Source: Castanea sativa (lineage: Eukaryota; Streptophyta; Magnoliopsida; Fagales; Fagaceae). Taken from it: a stretch of 64,000 nt of DNA. The translations under genes and the position numbers were made by a program. Positions 22,886-35,163 of the stretch are shown here, in pieces. The stretch lies in assembly GCF_040712315.1 (NCBI RefSeq), contig NC_134021.1, forward strand, positions 29,722,001 to 29,786,000. The letters run 5' to 3'. Each line of letters starts with the position of its first letter. Within the stretch, counting starts at the first letter, position 1. The notes under the pieces are model-generated. The model searched no databases. It saw nothing but the letters and a program-made list of their open reading frames with translations, and was not told the origin of the DNA.

Positions 22886-24609
22886 AAACGAATATCTACT
22901 AAATGTTAACAAAATATAAATAAAAGGAAAGTTACAATACATAACTCAATGGTTCTCAATACATTTCAAATCAATCATCTTTCAATACAGAACTTGATAT
23001 TCTTTTAAATTTTTCTAAAATCATTTATAATATATTATAGACTAAATTTCATAGCAATTTTCCTTTTGGTGTACCAAATTAAAGAGTTCTTTAGAAAAAT
23101 TCTTCATTTTTTTTATGAACCTAGTTGTGATAATATTTATGGTTAAATACGTTCTGTAGTTTATTGTAGAAATTAGAAGAATAAGCAAAAGTACAACTAT
23201 CCTATAAACAAATTGGGAGGCTGCTAATCTTTTAGTTCTTACCAACCTCTAGCATAATTTAGACCCAAAAAAAAAAAAATGATGATGAATAAAAAACATA
23301 CATGTGCTACAAATCAACTATCATCTCTATAAATGTTGTAAATTCCATTTAAGTGGCTGTTTCGGCTTGTCCATTGAAACTGAATGTTTTGATACTGATC
23401 TATGCATGGCATATTGTTTTGGGGTTACTGCAAAATATATATATAACAATAAATAAATAAACCTAATGCTTCATCCCATAATGTTCTACCACATCATTTA
23501 TCAATTCAAATCAAATAATCCACATTCTAATCATCATTATATTATATATAAAATATGATAAAGTAAATGGGAAAACAAAAAACACATTCTTAAGACAAAA
23601 ATTGTGATATGTGACTATGTGAGTGAAGTAAATGAAAAAGAAAATATATTCATATTCTTGATGGGAAAAAGAAGAAGAAGCATATCATAGGTGAATTAAG
23701 TTATTAAAAACAAAAAAGAACAGAAAAGAAAAAGGATTTAGAAAAAATAATAAAGCTTTTTACAAATTCCAACCAAAATAATCACATATCGGTTAGAATT
23801 TAGGACGAGTTGGAATAGAATGATGTTTTGTACTGCTTAACTAACCGGAACAAAACGAAATTGACAGCATTGATCTCTATAAAAAGATTTTTTCTTTCTT
23901 TTTGGTTTACTAAATTTTAGCTTAATGAAATACCTTAAACGTTAAAAAGGCAACAACAACAACAACAACAAATAAATAAAGATGTTTTATGTTAAAAAGT
24001 CTTATTTTTAAGAGAAGGATCACATGTCTTGGGCTATGTGTAATTTTGGGAGATCAATTTATGGGTAGTAATAATTGTAATAATTATTAAATTTAGGGCT
24101 AGAATTATTATAATAAAAAAACTAGTCGATAGTTGACGTGATGAGTGGGTATGCTATTAGTTAATTTTGAAAATTTTAATATGAAATTTTCTTATGGTTC
24201 GTCTATAATACTCATTGTGTCTTATAATATTTGATAAATAATTTGGATTAAATTATACGTCATCGATTATTTTAAAAAAATCAAATTATATATTTTATCT
24301 CACTAAATTGAGTTAAGAAATGTAAATTGTTTGTCAAATAGTATTTTGCCCTTTTATATTCTTCATGCTTGTTAAATATTAAGATGATAAGAGATTAATA
24401 AAATATTTTAACGTGTTATTCTGTGTGTTAAGGATAGTAAAAATGTGTAATCCAATGATACAATTTTGAAAATATTAAATTAATAAAGAAATATTGAGTG
24501 ATGTAACACTGTCAAAAAGTTATGGGTACATCCCTATCCACAAACTTCACTTATTTAAACATGCTTACACCTTCATACAAATTTAAGTTTCATTACACTT
24601 CACAAGTAT
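22886..24609. other. AT-rich intergenic, no gene recognised
   Basis: Simple repeats only, for example (CAA)n at 23953-23970 and A-rich tracts. The ORF at 23042-23245 is featureless. Confidence 0.5.
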
Positions 24610-24731
24610 AAGTGCTTGTGGGGTGTGGGGGGTAAGAGCCGGGGATCAAGTCTCCAGGAGGGAGTTTTACACACATATACACTTAGATTAGGATAGAGTA
24701 GAATTTTATCTTGTATATAAAAAAAAAAGTT
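24610..24731 (+). repeat. SINE, 3' part, with A-rich tail
   Basis: Contains a B-box-like GGGGATCAAGTCTCC, then the body AGGGAGTTTTACACACATAT and a TATCTTGTATATAAAAAA tail. The minus-strand copy at 57530-57690 shares the body (ACACACATGTACATTTAGAT and TATCTTGT). The 5' part with box A is missing or diverged. Confidence 0.6.
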
Positions 24732-25932
24732 TCATCACACTAAAAAAAAGTCTAATACAATAATATCAACTCTCAAACTTGACACTCTTACAAATCCAAA
24801 ACCCTCAAACTACTATTGGGAAAAATAAATTCATGTTATTACGAGAATCTTCTCCTCTTCTTATATAGGTTTCATTTGGCTAAAGTTACCAAACCCTTAA
24901 TAATAATGTCTATATATTAAATTTGTAACTTTTACTTTGGACCAAAATACCAAATTGCTTTTTTGATAATAAATAAATTTTCCTTCCAATAATACTCAAA
25001 TAGGTAACCGACTCTAAATAGGAATTTGAGATAATGATTTAAGATATTCTTTTTCATTTTTTTAAAAATTATGTAAAAGACATCATTGGGGAATATTTTG
25101 CATTTTGTGTCTTGTATATTAACCATATTTTTTCTAGGTTGATTTTGAAAATGCATTTTCCCCTAACATATATAAATTAAATAAGTCAAAATGAGAATTC
25201 TTAACAAATCCTTCATTTTTATTCTCATCAAGCCTATGGACACACTTAAAGCAAATTAGTGGTTTTGTTTGTTTGTGGTAAATATGATAGATTTTCAATT
25301 TATGACATTCGTTCCATAATGATTGTTTTTTATTATCAAGACCAGACACCAATTTATTTTTTCACTAAGTGGGGTTCAAACATGATTATTGAAGTACCAT
25401 TGCTTTGTAATATTTTGGTGAGGAGCTATATTTGGAGGAAAAGAAAAGGGTTTGGTTAACCAAAATTTGAAAAACAAAAAAGAAAAACTTGTTGAGCTCA
25501 TTGTAAATGCTCAGGGCTTCATTTCTCTAGGTATGTTTGGAAGTGGAATTTTGATCAGTATTGAGTGCGAAGCATCTGTATTTGTTGAATATATGAGCTC
25601 CAACTTATAAAATAAATTAGTGAATATATCAATTTCAGTGGTTGAATTTTTTGTGTATGAGAATTATTATTTTAAAAAATAAATTATTGTGATAGAATAT
25701 CAAATATCCCCTCTCACAAGAATACATTCCGCTAGAATTTAAATTCGCTTATGCTGATTGACCCAATATAAGAAGGTTTTCAAGACATTCTCATTCAAAT
25801 ATATGCCAATTGTACTTGTGATAATTCCGAATGATCAAATATGACCACTTTGGTCTACGTTGCCATGATATTGTTCGAAGCAAGTAGGCGGGCTATTCGA
25901 CCTGGTTTTATTATTTTGGTGTTACAAAGTAA
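24732..25932. other. AT-rich intergenic, no gene recognised
   Basis: Short ORFs at 24932-25156, 25134-25352 and 25259-25459 have no known motif and overlap one another on both strands. Confidence 0.5.
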
Positions 25933-26888
25933 AAGTCCAAATCTCTTGTTTGTTTTTCCTGGCTCCATTCTATAATCCACCCATAAAAGTTTGTCTCATG
26001 TACTCTTAATTAATTAAATTCTAATTTTATACTTTTATTATTTGTTGCCTAAAATAAATAACAGTAAACAAATTAAATAAAAAAAAACCAGGCCAAGACA
26101 ACCCCACAATTGGTCCACCACCACCACCTTCGCCGACGGTAGGAGCAACATATTGCCGACGTCGACAATTCCGACCAACCACCTTCAGTACCTTGCCGGC
26201 GGCAGTAGCAAGAGTATCAAAAGTTATAGAGAAATAAAGCCTCAATCCAAAGGAAAGCTTTTTCTCTCTCGTATTGTTGTATGTCTCTCATGGATTTTCA
26301 AAATTTTCTTGCACTCTCTCTCTATTTCCTTTTCCTTTTCTATCATCCTGATCCATCTCATTCTCCTATTCAATTGCACGGATGACTTGGGGACAAGAAA
26401 ATGCATATCTCACTCTCTCTCTGTTTGTTGTGCATGTGTTTGTGAAAATGCCACCGGGAATGGTTTGAATTTGATACGTTTTTTCATACGCAATGAGGAT
26501 CAGTGCCTGAAACTTAAGAAGGGTGGTTTCTTCGAAGCTTTTTATCCCACTAATCCAAGGTCTCTCTCTATGTTTATTTTGATAAACTTCAGGTTGTGTT
26601 GGTATGGGCGTGGACTGGTGGTAGTGGCTGGCCGGCGTTGACGACGTCGGAGATCTGTGGTGTGGCTGGTGGCGATGGTTGGCCGGCACACGTCGCCGAC
26701 GAAGGTACAGTTGTGGGGTGTCTTAGCCTAGGTGGTTTGTTTATTTTAATTTATTTACTGTCGTTTGTTTCAGGTAACAAGTAATAAAGGCATAAAATTA
26801 GAATTTAATTAATTAGGATGATATGTGGCAAACTTTTATTGGTGAAGTATAGAGTGAAGTAGGTAAAATGAAACATAGATTTGGACTC
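25933..26888. mobile_element. MULE-like element, family B copy 1, with internal coding-like DNA
   Basis: The ends AAGTCCAAAT and ATTTGGACTC match those of the element at 29621-30757. The subterminal arms share TATTATTTGTTGCCTAAAAT, the CCACCACCACC tract and the GCCGACGTCG core. Left arm to about 26215, right arm from about 26595. The TSD is decayed (GTTACAAAG versus GTTAGAAGA). The interior holds an ORF on the plus strand (26153-26641) with a stretch NEDQCLKLKKGGFFEAFYPT followed by a GT, which could be an exon piece of an unidentified host gene. No transposase seen. Confidence 0.65.
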
Positions 26889-28403
26889 GTTAGAAGATGT
26901 ATTGACCTTATAAATGCATATTCAGTTTTACCGGCATGCCCCATTGATTTGCTTTCGATCAAAGCATCAAGCAATGCTAATCGACTCTAGTTGAGTAAAG
27001 CCCCCTGCTCATCCTTTGAGGGAGTTTGACCAACTCCCTTTTTGATAACAAGGCAGTAAGACATGCCACCTTAATGCACTAGCCAATTAGAAGGATTTGA
27101 ACTATTACTGAACGACCTTCCTGTATTCCAACACTTGTGAGAATGGCCTTCCTTATCATAAAGTACACTCAGAAAGCCAGAGATATGCAGGAAAAGAAAA
27201 GAAGAAATTGAAAGAAGAAAAGAGAAGTGGTAGCTGCTCAATGGAGAGCTAGCCTACGACCCTGTACTGGAGGCAAGAGAAGAGCTCCTACCAAAAAAAA
27301 AAACCGCAGAAGTCTTGCTCAAGAAAGGTAACGTGTCGGGACGTCGAGAACGAGAGAAGGATTGGAATATTTGAAACATCTGAAGCCTTTTTAAGCTGAG
27401 CAAGCATTAAAAAAAAGTCCAATACTTTCATAGCCAATCTTATATTATTGTCATTCTTACAATTTGTTGACAGAATTTCATTGCAATACAATTAAACAAG
27501 TATGTTTAACAATTGCAATCATAATTTAATGTTTTTAGAATAATGACAGAATGCTGTGGTGAATTAATATCTATGGGATTTTAAGCATAGGATTTGGTTC
27601 TTTTCAAACTGGGCATGGTAGAGGTGCTAATTTGTAATCTCCTCTCAAATAAAATTCCAACTTTTGAAATTCGATGAATTACCAATCTTCAAAAGGTTGA
27701 ACTGAACCGACAGATTATTTCACAGTTGTTATGCGTTATATACCAATCACGCTATGTCATGGGTGCCTCTACCCAAGGTTTTGAAACCCGAACCACCTCA
27801 TATATCACTACTTCTTGTTAATTTGCCTACAACTATTACAATTATTTTTAATAAAACCTGTTTTATTAATAATATACTTGAAATTACAAATAAATTATTT
27901 CCAGTAAATCAAACTAAATTTTAGCAAAAATTGAATAATATTATTTAAGTGTTTAATAAGACAATATCACATAAAAAAAAAGATCTCATAATACAAAATC
28001 AATTATTCAATAATATATGAATTTGTTTATAATAAAGACAAAAGAAAATATTAAAATTGGTACCTTATTTCTAACCTTGCTAGAGGAAAAAAAAAAAAAA
28101 AAGAGGCAGAAAGCCTTATTGGGTAGAATAAAATAAGCTGATGATATATTTTCTTAGATAGTAGGGTTTTAAGGTATAAAAAATTAATAATTTAATCCTT
28201 ATCAATGTGGGGCGGGACGGGACAAGGATGGGACTAGGCGGGTTGGGTCTAAAAAGTCTAAATCTATTTTTGCCCTGCCCAGTGGTGTGGGACTAAAATC
28301 TTCCCCCATCTCCTTCCCACCACCTTTGTGGGGCCGGAAAAACCCTTATGGGACGAAGCGGGGAGGGGTGGGTCAAGCGGGGTGGGACAAAATTGTCATC
28401 TCT
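26889..28403. other. intergenic; one GC-rich repeat-like patch
   Basis: Bases 28205-28395 are strikingly G-rich (GGGGCGGGACGGGACAAGG and GAAGCGGGGAGGGGTGGG). They end in AAAATTGTCATCTCTACC, which looks like a repeat terminus, but no partner end was found. The remainder has no gene that I recognise. The ORF at 27288-27491 (minus) is featureless. Confidence 0.4.
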
Positions 28404-28572
28404 ACCAACTAAGTTTAAGACTTTTCAAAACTAGCCAATTTGTTCTCTAAAGCCAACTTAATTTCTAAATAGTTAGTTTTTTTTTAAAAAAAAATTTTCA
28501 ATTGTTTTAAGGACTAAATTGGCTTTAGGAACCAAATTAGTTATTTTTGAAAAGTCTTGGACCTGGTTGGTA
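28404..28572. mobile_element. small foldback MITE
   Basis: The left arm ACCAACTAAGTTTAAGACTT and the right arm inverted (AACCAGGTCCAAGACTTTTC) pair over about 55 bases. Both include AAGACTTTTCAAAA and CTAAAGCCAA. The centre is A/T-only. No clear TSD. Confidence 0.6.
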
Positions 28573-29087
28573 TTTGCCCAAATCTCAAGAGGTGTGAATG
28601 GAATTTATCATAAATAAATAAATTAAATAAAATTAGCAACTTAAATGTAAAGATGTGGAAGTTAATATAGAAGATAAGGAGTTAGATAAATTTTTAATCC
28701 CACATTGATAAGGAGAGTGACTCCTTTATTATTTTTAAGTGTTGTAATTAATAGCCGAAATGTATTGGAGTAGATATTGAGTAGATATGTGCAAAAGTTT
28801 GAATTTTCTTAAAGAGAGTGAGTGTCATACCTCAATCCAAATAATGTTACGTAATTTCTTCCAAATAAATATTATTTATTTATTTTATTCATTTTCTCTT
28901 ATACTATTTCCAGTTTTCTTGTGTTTGCACCAACAAAAACATTACTTCTAATAGCAATCTCAAATAAAAAGTGATATTTTATGTAACGGTTAAACACAAC
29001 GTCACTTATATATAATGTGGATAAGTTTAACATACAACTTATTTCAATAGTTAATTTGTGTATAGTTTTTTTAAACTTTTTTTTTTT

Positions 29088-29240
29088 TGAAAGAGTTTCA
29101 ACCTATGGCGTCCGCTTCTGATGAGCGCTTTTTGTCATCAGATCAAGACACCAATCAGTTTTTGGTGTAGGCGGGGATTGAACCCCAGATCTCTTATTCA
29201 ACTATCAGAGACTTTACCAGTTGAGTTAACTGGAACTCAC
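29088..29240 (-). repeat. tRNA-derived SINE, copy 1
   Basis: On the minus strand the head reads GAGTTCCAGTTAACTCAACT, then a stretch ending GGTTCAATCCC. TAACTCAACTGG fits RNA polymerase III box A and GGTTCAATCC fits box B, spaced as in a tRNA. The body continues with CACCAAAAACTGATTGGTGT and GCGGACGCCATAGGTTGAAA. A copy lies at 51140-51290. Confidence 0.75.
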
Positions 29241-29620
29241 AACTATTTTTTTTATTCTGTTTATATTTTAAACATAATTAATCAATAAAAATAATGTATC
29301 CCAACCGCCTAATAAATCATTGGGAAATTTGCCACATGTGACCATTAAATCCATAAGGCCCCCCTTAAATTTACAAGGAAGATTTGGAATCCAACAGAAG
29401 AGAAAAAAAAAAAAAAAAAAACCTCTCTTAAAATATTATTTATTAAATTTGAATATGAATTTTTATTTAACATATAATACATTCCTATTAAAAGGCTCCA
29501 TAAAAATTATTTTTCAAGTAAAAATATTTCTAAACATATCTTAATTGATACAATACCATAATAGAGCTTTATACTTGTTAGAAGTATGTGGTTAAATGAT
29601 TAGATTTACCATATTTCAAT

Positions 29621-30757
29621 GAGTCCAAATCTTCTGTCCCATTTTGTTTGCTCCACTCTATACTTCACCAATAAAAGTTTACCACGTGTCTTGCCTAATA
29701 AATTAAATTATAATTTTATTCCTTTATTATTTGTTACCTAAAATAAATAACAATAAATAAAATAAAATAAAATAAACAAAACACCAACGCCTCCCCACAA
29801 CTGATCCTCCACCACCACCTTCACTAGTAGGAGCAACGGATTGCCGACGTCGTCAGGAATTTCCGGCGACATCACCCGACCAGTCATGGCCATTCACCTC
29901 TGCTGGGTCCACACCAACACCTCCTTGTTTTCAAATCAAAAACTGTTACCCTTAAAAATCAAGGGTAACAAAAAAAAAACACCATTTCTGCAATAAAGAA
30001 GAAGATCAAAATACCATTAGATGATCATGATAGATAGGCGAGGCGGTGAGAGCTTTATTTTATTTTTCAGTTTCAGAGTAGAACTAGAATCAGAGTTGGG
30101 ATAGGAAGAGTTTTAAAAAATATTCAAAAACAAATTAATTCCACTATAAGAATAGGATTTTTGGGAGTTTTTCTATGCAATTTGTGTTGTGTGTATTTTT
30201 TCCCCCCTCTCTGAAAGAAAAGGAAATCAAAATACCATGGTGAAATCTTCCGATTTTTGTGAGTTATTTGAAAAACTTAAGTCAGAGTGCGTTGAGGAAT
30301 CTTTGAAGAAAGGAGAAGATGCAACAAAATTACTCACTGAAAGGGTTCTAAAGGACTTTATACTATTTAGCAATACCAAACGTAGGCCTCTGCTGCAAAA
30401 AGATTTCAACAATGGTTCTAAATCTGAATTTTTAAGGGTAACAGTTTTGGATTTGAAAACAAGGAGGTGTTGGTGTGGACCCAGTGGAGGTGGATGGCCG
30501 TGATTGGTCTAGTTGATGTCGCCGGAAATTCCTGACGACGTTGGCAATCTGTTGCTCCTACTAGTGAAGGTGGTGGTGGAGGATCAGTTGTGGGGAGGCG
30601 TTGGTGGTTTGTTTATTTTATTTATTGTTATTTATTTTAGGTAACAAATAATAAAGGCATAAAATTATAATTTAATTTATTAGGTGAGATATGTGACAAA
30701 TTTTTATTAGTGGAGCATAGAGTAGAGCAGGCAAAATGAGACAGAAGATTTGGACTC
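29621..30757. mobile_element. MULE-like element, family B copy 2, TIRs of about 337 bp, carrying an ORF
   Basis: Starts GAGTCCAAATCTTCTGTC and ends with its perfect inverse. TSDs TATTTCAAT (29612-29620) and TATTCCAAT (30758-30766) match at 8 of 9. Left arm 29621 to about 29957, right arm from about 30421. Both carry the GTAACAGTTTTTGATTTGAA and CAACACCTCCTTG segments and a GC-rich GACGTCG core. The 460-bp interior holds the start of an 88-codon ORF. It is inserted in a dispersed repeat whose empty counterpart is at 30931-31000. Confidence 0.88.
30237..30503 (+). CDS. 88-codon ORF inside the MULE, unknown; possible captured exon
   Basis: The ATG at 30237 opens MVKSSDFCELFEKLKSECVE, followed by KKGEDATKLLTERVLKDF. 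This is a charged, helix-like stretch whose composition looks coding. From about residue 64 the frame runs into the right TIR (VTVLDLKTRR...), so the last third is transposon DNA read through. I do not recognise the protein. The charged helix could be part of a coiled coil. It could be an exon captured from a host gene, or an element-specific ORF. Only one copy in the window has it, since the family B relative at 25933 has different internal DNA, which favours capture. No intron, promoter or poly(A) signal was assigned. Confidence 0.4.
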   Translation: MVKSSDFCELFEKLKSECVEESLKKGEDATKLLTERVLKDFILFSNTKRRPLLQKDFNNGSKSEFLRVTVLDLKTRRCWCGPSGGGWP

Positions 30758-30766
30758 TATTCCAAT

Positions 30767-31000
30767 ATCTTTTGCTTTTGAGACAATAAGTAATTTAACA
30801 TAATATCATAGTAGAAAGTCCTAAATTCAATCCTTATATCTTTTACTCTATCTCTCATTTAAATTCTCATGTGTTGAGCCTCACCTATTAAAAGGTAGTT
30901 TTGGCTCACACGTGAGGAGGAGTGTTATAAATATGTGATTAAATGATTAAATTTACTATATTTCAATAGTTTAAGCTTTTGGGACAATCGTTAATTTAAC
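30767..31000 (+). repeat. dispersed repeat, two partial units, target of the family B MULE
   Basis: The segment 29578-29620 plus 30767 onward (GTGGTTAAATGATTAGATTT ... TTTTGAGACAATAAGTAATTTAAC) recurs at 30931-31000 as GTGATTAAATGATTAAATTT ... TTTTGGGACAATCGTTAATTTAAC. The stretch with AAATTCAATCC has a weak resemblance to a box B, so a tRNA-derived SINE is possible. Confidence 0.5.
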
Positions 31001-31689
31001 AATTTTGACCAATAATCCCATAAAAACACTTAAAATCAAGGAAATAAATGCACATCTCCTAAAATTACATAAAACCCCTTATACTTGAATGAAACTCTCG
31101 AATTTTCATTTGGAATTTGAAATCTTCCTCTCTAAACTCGACCTTGACTTGGTTTGCATTATTAACCAATAAAGGGCTAAAGCAAACATTAAACTTTTCA
31201 ACTTCAAGAAAATTAATAGCTTGTATTTCATTAGTCTTCAACAAACCAACTGCATTTTGGAAATTGTGAGTTATGCTCTCACCATCAATAGTTTTCCTAA
31301 CAATTTTCATCATTCTCCTCAATTAATTCAATCGTCTCTCTTTGACGACTTCGTCAATTTTTTGAGAAGTATTATGTTCAAGTTTTAATTCATCTACGTG
31401 TTGTAAGCCTTGAGCTTTTTAACATTTTCTTCAAACCTGGCTTTGTACTGTTGATTTCAATGTTATATCTTTTCTTGATGCTTGAATGTAAAGTTCATCA
31501 ATATAATTCCTTCAATATGAAAATTTTGACCAATAATCTTGCGTTGTATATGACAAAATCATAACAAAATCCGTAGGGATAAAAAAAAAATCAATTGCAA
31601 GCATTTTTCTTTTTCATCTTTGGTCATGAACAAATTTATCTTGACCTTGTGACTAAGCTTACATGAAGTAAATTTAAAATTTATTTCCT

Positions 31690-31880
31690 TAGGAATATTC
31701 ATATATAAAAGAAATCCTTTAGATCACGTATCCAATCAAGAAAATATTCCTTATAAAAACATTTAATAAATTTTGCAAATCTTTCATAAAATCTATAATC
31801 CTTATGAATAACATGAAAGGAATTGTGCTTGCCAATAAGTTGATTGTGAGTTATATATTCATGATAGTTATTCCCATTGT
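31690..31880 (-). pseudogene. possible relic of a Ty3/gypsy gag
   Basis: The minus-strand reading contains YKEYFLDWIRDLKDFF, then YIMNIPKEINFKFTSCKLSH, which recalls the plant gag pattern (E-x-FLDW-x(5,6)-FF-x-Y...I-P-E-x-K-x-K-x-x-x-Y-K-L). It continues upstream to about 32070 without a further recognisable domain, and downstream frames are full of stops. No LTRs were found. Weak. Confidence 0.3.
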
Positions 31881-32422
31881 TAATGCAATTCAAATATAAC
31901 TTGATGAGCATGTCTAGAATCTCATGGTGCTTGTGAGTCATCTTCTCACCATTAGCTTGAATCACCCCCCTAATGACTTGCACCCTACAACTTACAATCA
32001 CCGTCAATAGGGTTGTTGCTTTCACCGTCACCGTGTGGCATATCAAGATACTAACAAACTTTGATACCAAATTGAAACATAATGGAATGCGTGACAGTGG
32101 GTTAAATATTGTTTAAGCTTAATGAAACCCTTACATCCATAAGGGGTCTCTTGAATTCACACTTAAATCCACAAGGAAGATTTGAAATCCATCAGAAAGA
32201 AGATAAAAAACTTCTTTATTATAAAATCAAGAATCGAATTTTCATTTACACATTGCAGGCCTATTTAAATGCTCTATAGCTTATTTTTCAAGTAAAAAGG
32301 AGTGCAAATTAAAATTTTGAAATTTTAGAAAATAAAATCAAAACTGCCTTAAATTTTAAGGGTGTAAAATTACACCTTAACCTAAAACCTACGAAAAGGA
32401 AGAGGATACAATATTACTTTTC

Positions 32423-32940
32423 GGCAAAAATACATTTTTGGCAAGTTCCCATTTTGGTCCGTACTTTTTTGGAGCCCCTATTTTGGTCTTTACATTTTTC
32501 AAGTTATTTTTTCTTTTCTTATTTGATTAAAATTGATAATTTAAAAAAAAAAAATTCAAAAGGCTATGTGGATGCTAATGTATCAATTATTTTAATGTTT
32601 AATTAAATTTTATTATTATTATTATTTTAAGGATGAAGTTTAGCAACAAAATTGCTTTTAGCTTTAGGCTATAACCTTACTTAATATCATTTTATTGGAG
32701 ATGAATTTTGACAAATCTACCATTGGATTACATTTTCTTTTTATAATCTCCATATTTGCAAAATTTCTTGAAAATTAAAGGTCAATAGCTATGTCATCAA
32801 TAAATTAGTTAAATTGCAAGTTTTTGTAGTTTAAAATTATGCAAAAATATATAAGCCTGTAGATCATATAATATCCGATTGATACAAAATATGATATGTG
32901 TATTGAGAGTGTAAAGAACATGCCATTCCAGTGATATATA

Positions 32941-32980
<40 letters not shown>

Positions 32981-33278
32981 TCAACGGTTAGATTTTCAAA
33001 ATATGTAATAATATTTATTTTATTGAGTAAAGTTGTAGTCTTAGGTTACAATTAATTTTTTAGCTAAATTTTGTCCTAATTTTAATAGCCATCTCAATTT
33101 CTAATGTGTCAATGGTGTAATCTTTATGCCGCATATGTAATTTTCGTTATTGAGATGATGGTAGAGATGACATTGAGAACAATTTGAAAGATATAGGGAT
33201 TAAAATAAGTGCTTCAAACAAGTAGACACCAAAATAAAAACTCACTCAAAATATATAGACAAAAAAAGTATTTTGACC
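32423..33278. mobile_element. MULE-like element with a nested MITE
   Basis: Ends GGCAAAAATAC and GTATTTTGACC. TSDs TTACTTTTC (32414-32422) and TTACTTTTA (33279-33287) match at 8 of 9. The left part contains GTTCCCATTTTGGTCC wording like the MULE at 15865. The family A MITE (32631-33076) is inserted inside it. Confidence 0.7.
32631..33076. mobile_element. MULE-type MITE, family A copy 2 (nested)
   Basis: Starts GGATGAAGTTTAGC and ends AGCTAAATTTTGTCC. TSDs TTATTTTAA and TAATTTTAA match at 8 of 9. Internal (TA)n expansion at 32948-32975 makes it longer than the 400-bp norm of the family. Confidence 0.75.
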
Positions 33279-33477
33279 TTACTTTTACTATAGAAACAAG
33301 AGGATACAGACTATAGTAGTACAAAAACAAGAATGGGCAATTTTTTTTGATTAAAAAAAAATTGTTTCCCATATACATGAGAATGACATCAATTGGTAAA
33401 GCATGGAAAAGTCACGTGCATGCCCTTCTTAGGCACCGATTATCTTATCTCCAATGGGGCAGTGCCAATTATTGAAA

Positions 33478-33795
33478 GGACGGAGTTTGGCTACAAACTT
33501 AACTGCACTCAATATCTTTTTATTAGATATGAATTTTGACAAATTCACTAATTACATTTTCATTTTATATCTTTCATGCTTACAAACTTTCAAGAAAATT
33601 AAAGATTAATAGCTATGTCATTAATCAAATATTTAAATTTCAAGTTTTTGTAGTATAAAATTATGCATAAGAAATAAGTTTATAGATTGAATAGTACATT
33701 ATATCCGATTAACATGAAACTTGACATGTATGTTAAGAACATAAAGAAATTGTAATCCAATATTTAGATTTATACAATTATATTAATTATTTTAA
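33478..33795. mobile_element. MULE-type MITE, family A copy 3, right end missing
   Basis: Starts GGACGGAGTTTGGCTACAAA and follows the same internal order as copies 2 and 4 (GAATTTTGACAAATTCAC, AATAGCTATGTCATTAAT, TTATATCCGATTAACA). It stops before the TAGCTAAACTTTGTCC end. Truncated. Confidence 0.65.
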
Positions 33796-34013
33796 TGAAA
33801 ATTCACAACAATTTTTACAATAGTTTTTTTTTTTTTTTTGAGCAAGATTTTCGCAATAGTTGAGCTGGTAAACCTTTACTAGTTCTCATCTAGGTCAACT
33901 ATTAACATCATTTTTTTACTTACCACTATCAATTTGCCATATCGAGAGGTGTAAAAAGTTGTAAAATTTTTGTGCCTATGAATTTTCTAAAAAAAATAAA
34001 TCTACATAGTTCA

Positions 34014-34735
34014 TGCAAGGACTAAAATTCTATTAGCCAAAGTCCACTTAGAATAGTGAGCTTGTAGGGTTCAACCTAGGCCCAAATCATTAAATCCGTA
34101 AGAGAGAGAATTAGACAATAAGAGAGGGCTTGGCACGAGGATGAGAATAAGGGAGGAAGGTCTCGTTCTATAAAATATGTAGTTCAGTGTATTAATACAA
34201 GCTTGCCCTAGGAGGCCAAAATTACACAGAAAAATAAACTGTTCATGTTCATCTCTCAGTGTTCTTATCTTAATCTTCCTTTCTCAATGGTATTTTCTGT
34301 CAGGATCCCTTTCTTTGGAAAACTTCTTTTCCTTATATACTCTCCCCTACTTCACATCTTGACCATCCATCCCTTCCTAACCAGCCTCCTCTCATGACAC
34401 TTGTCTCTTTCTACATTTGAAGAAGGTGGTGGAAGGAGTTTGCTTAGCTGTGACTTGCACTGTTCAGATCACTTCCTCATTAATGCAATTGATAAAGCTG
34501 TTGCCCACCATTTAATGCGGAGGCTACAGGTTACCCTAAACTAGAAATTTCCCCTATGATCTCTGATTCCCTCTCATCAGATCCCTCTTCCCACTTGGAA
34601 TGCCTCAAAGTCCTTTTCATTTATCTCCTCCTCTCCTCGAGCAACCTTCCTCCTTGGGCCCGTGGCATTCTCTCCCCCTCCCCCCCACCCACACTACGAC
34701 TCTTCAACTTCATCCTCGGACCTCGGGCACCCACA
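34014..34735 (-). repeat. 3' LTR of the Ty3/gypsy element
   Basis: Plus-strand ends TGCAAGGACT and GGGCACCCACA (TG...CA). Aligns throughout with 46172-46888. On the minus strand a good TATA box TATATAAGG (34331-34339) remains, while the same place in the 5' LTR is mutated. Confidence 0.9.
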
Positions 34736-34747
34736 ATAGCCCCCTAA
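34736..34747 (-). other. polypurine tract of the Ty3/gypsy element
   Basis: Directly inside the 3' LTR, the minus strand reads TTAGGGGGCTAT before TGTGGGTG, the expected site of plus-strand DNA priming. Confidence 0.6.
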
Positions 34748-35003
34748 AACGTTTGCAATTAACCCTAAGGTAAAAGTGAAGTTTTAGTTACACAAGCCAA
34801 CTATACACGTGCCATGCGCATTCCCACGTGGTAACATCCTTTCACATGTCTCCAGCACGCACATGACACTTCAGAATCCATGATCTCACATTTATGGCTC
34901 TAGGCAGTTGCCTGTCTCCTCACGTTCTATGTCTCGATTAGGATCGTACAGTCCTTATCTTCCTAATTTATGAGCGGGAAATTTACCACCCAATTTTTAC
35001 CCC

Positions 35004-35012
35004 TATAAAAGG
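35004..35012 (+). promoter_or_regulatory. TATA box of the opposite-strand gene inside the retrotransposon
   Basis: TATAAAAGG on the plus strand, 154 bases before the ATG at 35164. The spacing fits a leader of about 120 bases. Confidence 0.6.
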
Positions 35013-35163
35013 AGGACATGGGGTTGGCTGAAGTTCATTTACACATTCTGGCAATCTGAATTAAAGCAAGCTCCCAAGGAGAATCTTTCCCTTTGCTCGT
35101 AGGTGTGTCCCTTCTCCCATTTCTTTCTTTACACAATTTTTTTCTTTTACACCATTAAACTCC

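Noticed and set aside
28205..28395. GC-rich patch as a CpG-island promoter
   Set aside because: The G-run wording and the TTGTCATCTCTACC end look like a repeat, and no gene follows.
29163..29240. Possible true tRNA gene
   Set aside because: Boxes A and B are present, but the arms do not pair as a full cloverleaf and the sequence continues into a SINE body shared with 51140-51290.
31065..31322. 85-codon minus ORF as a virus- or host-derived gene
   Set aside because: No recognisable motif. At most part of the same weak gypsy relic as 31690-31880.
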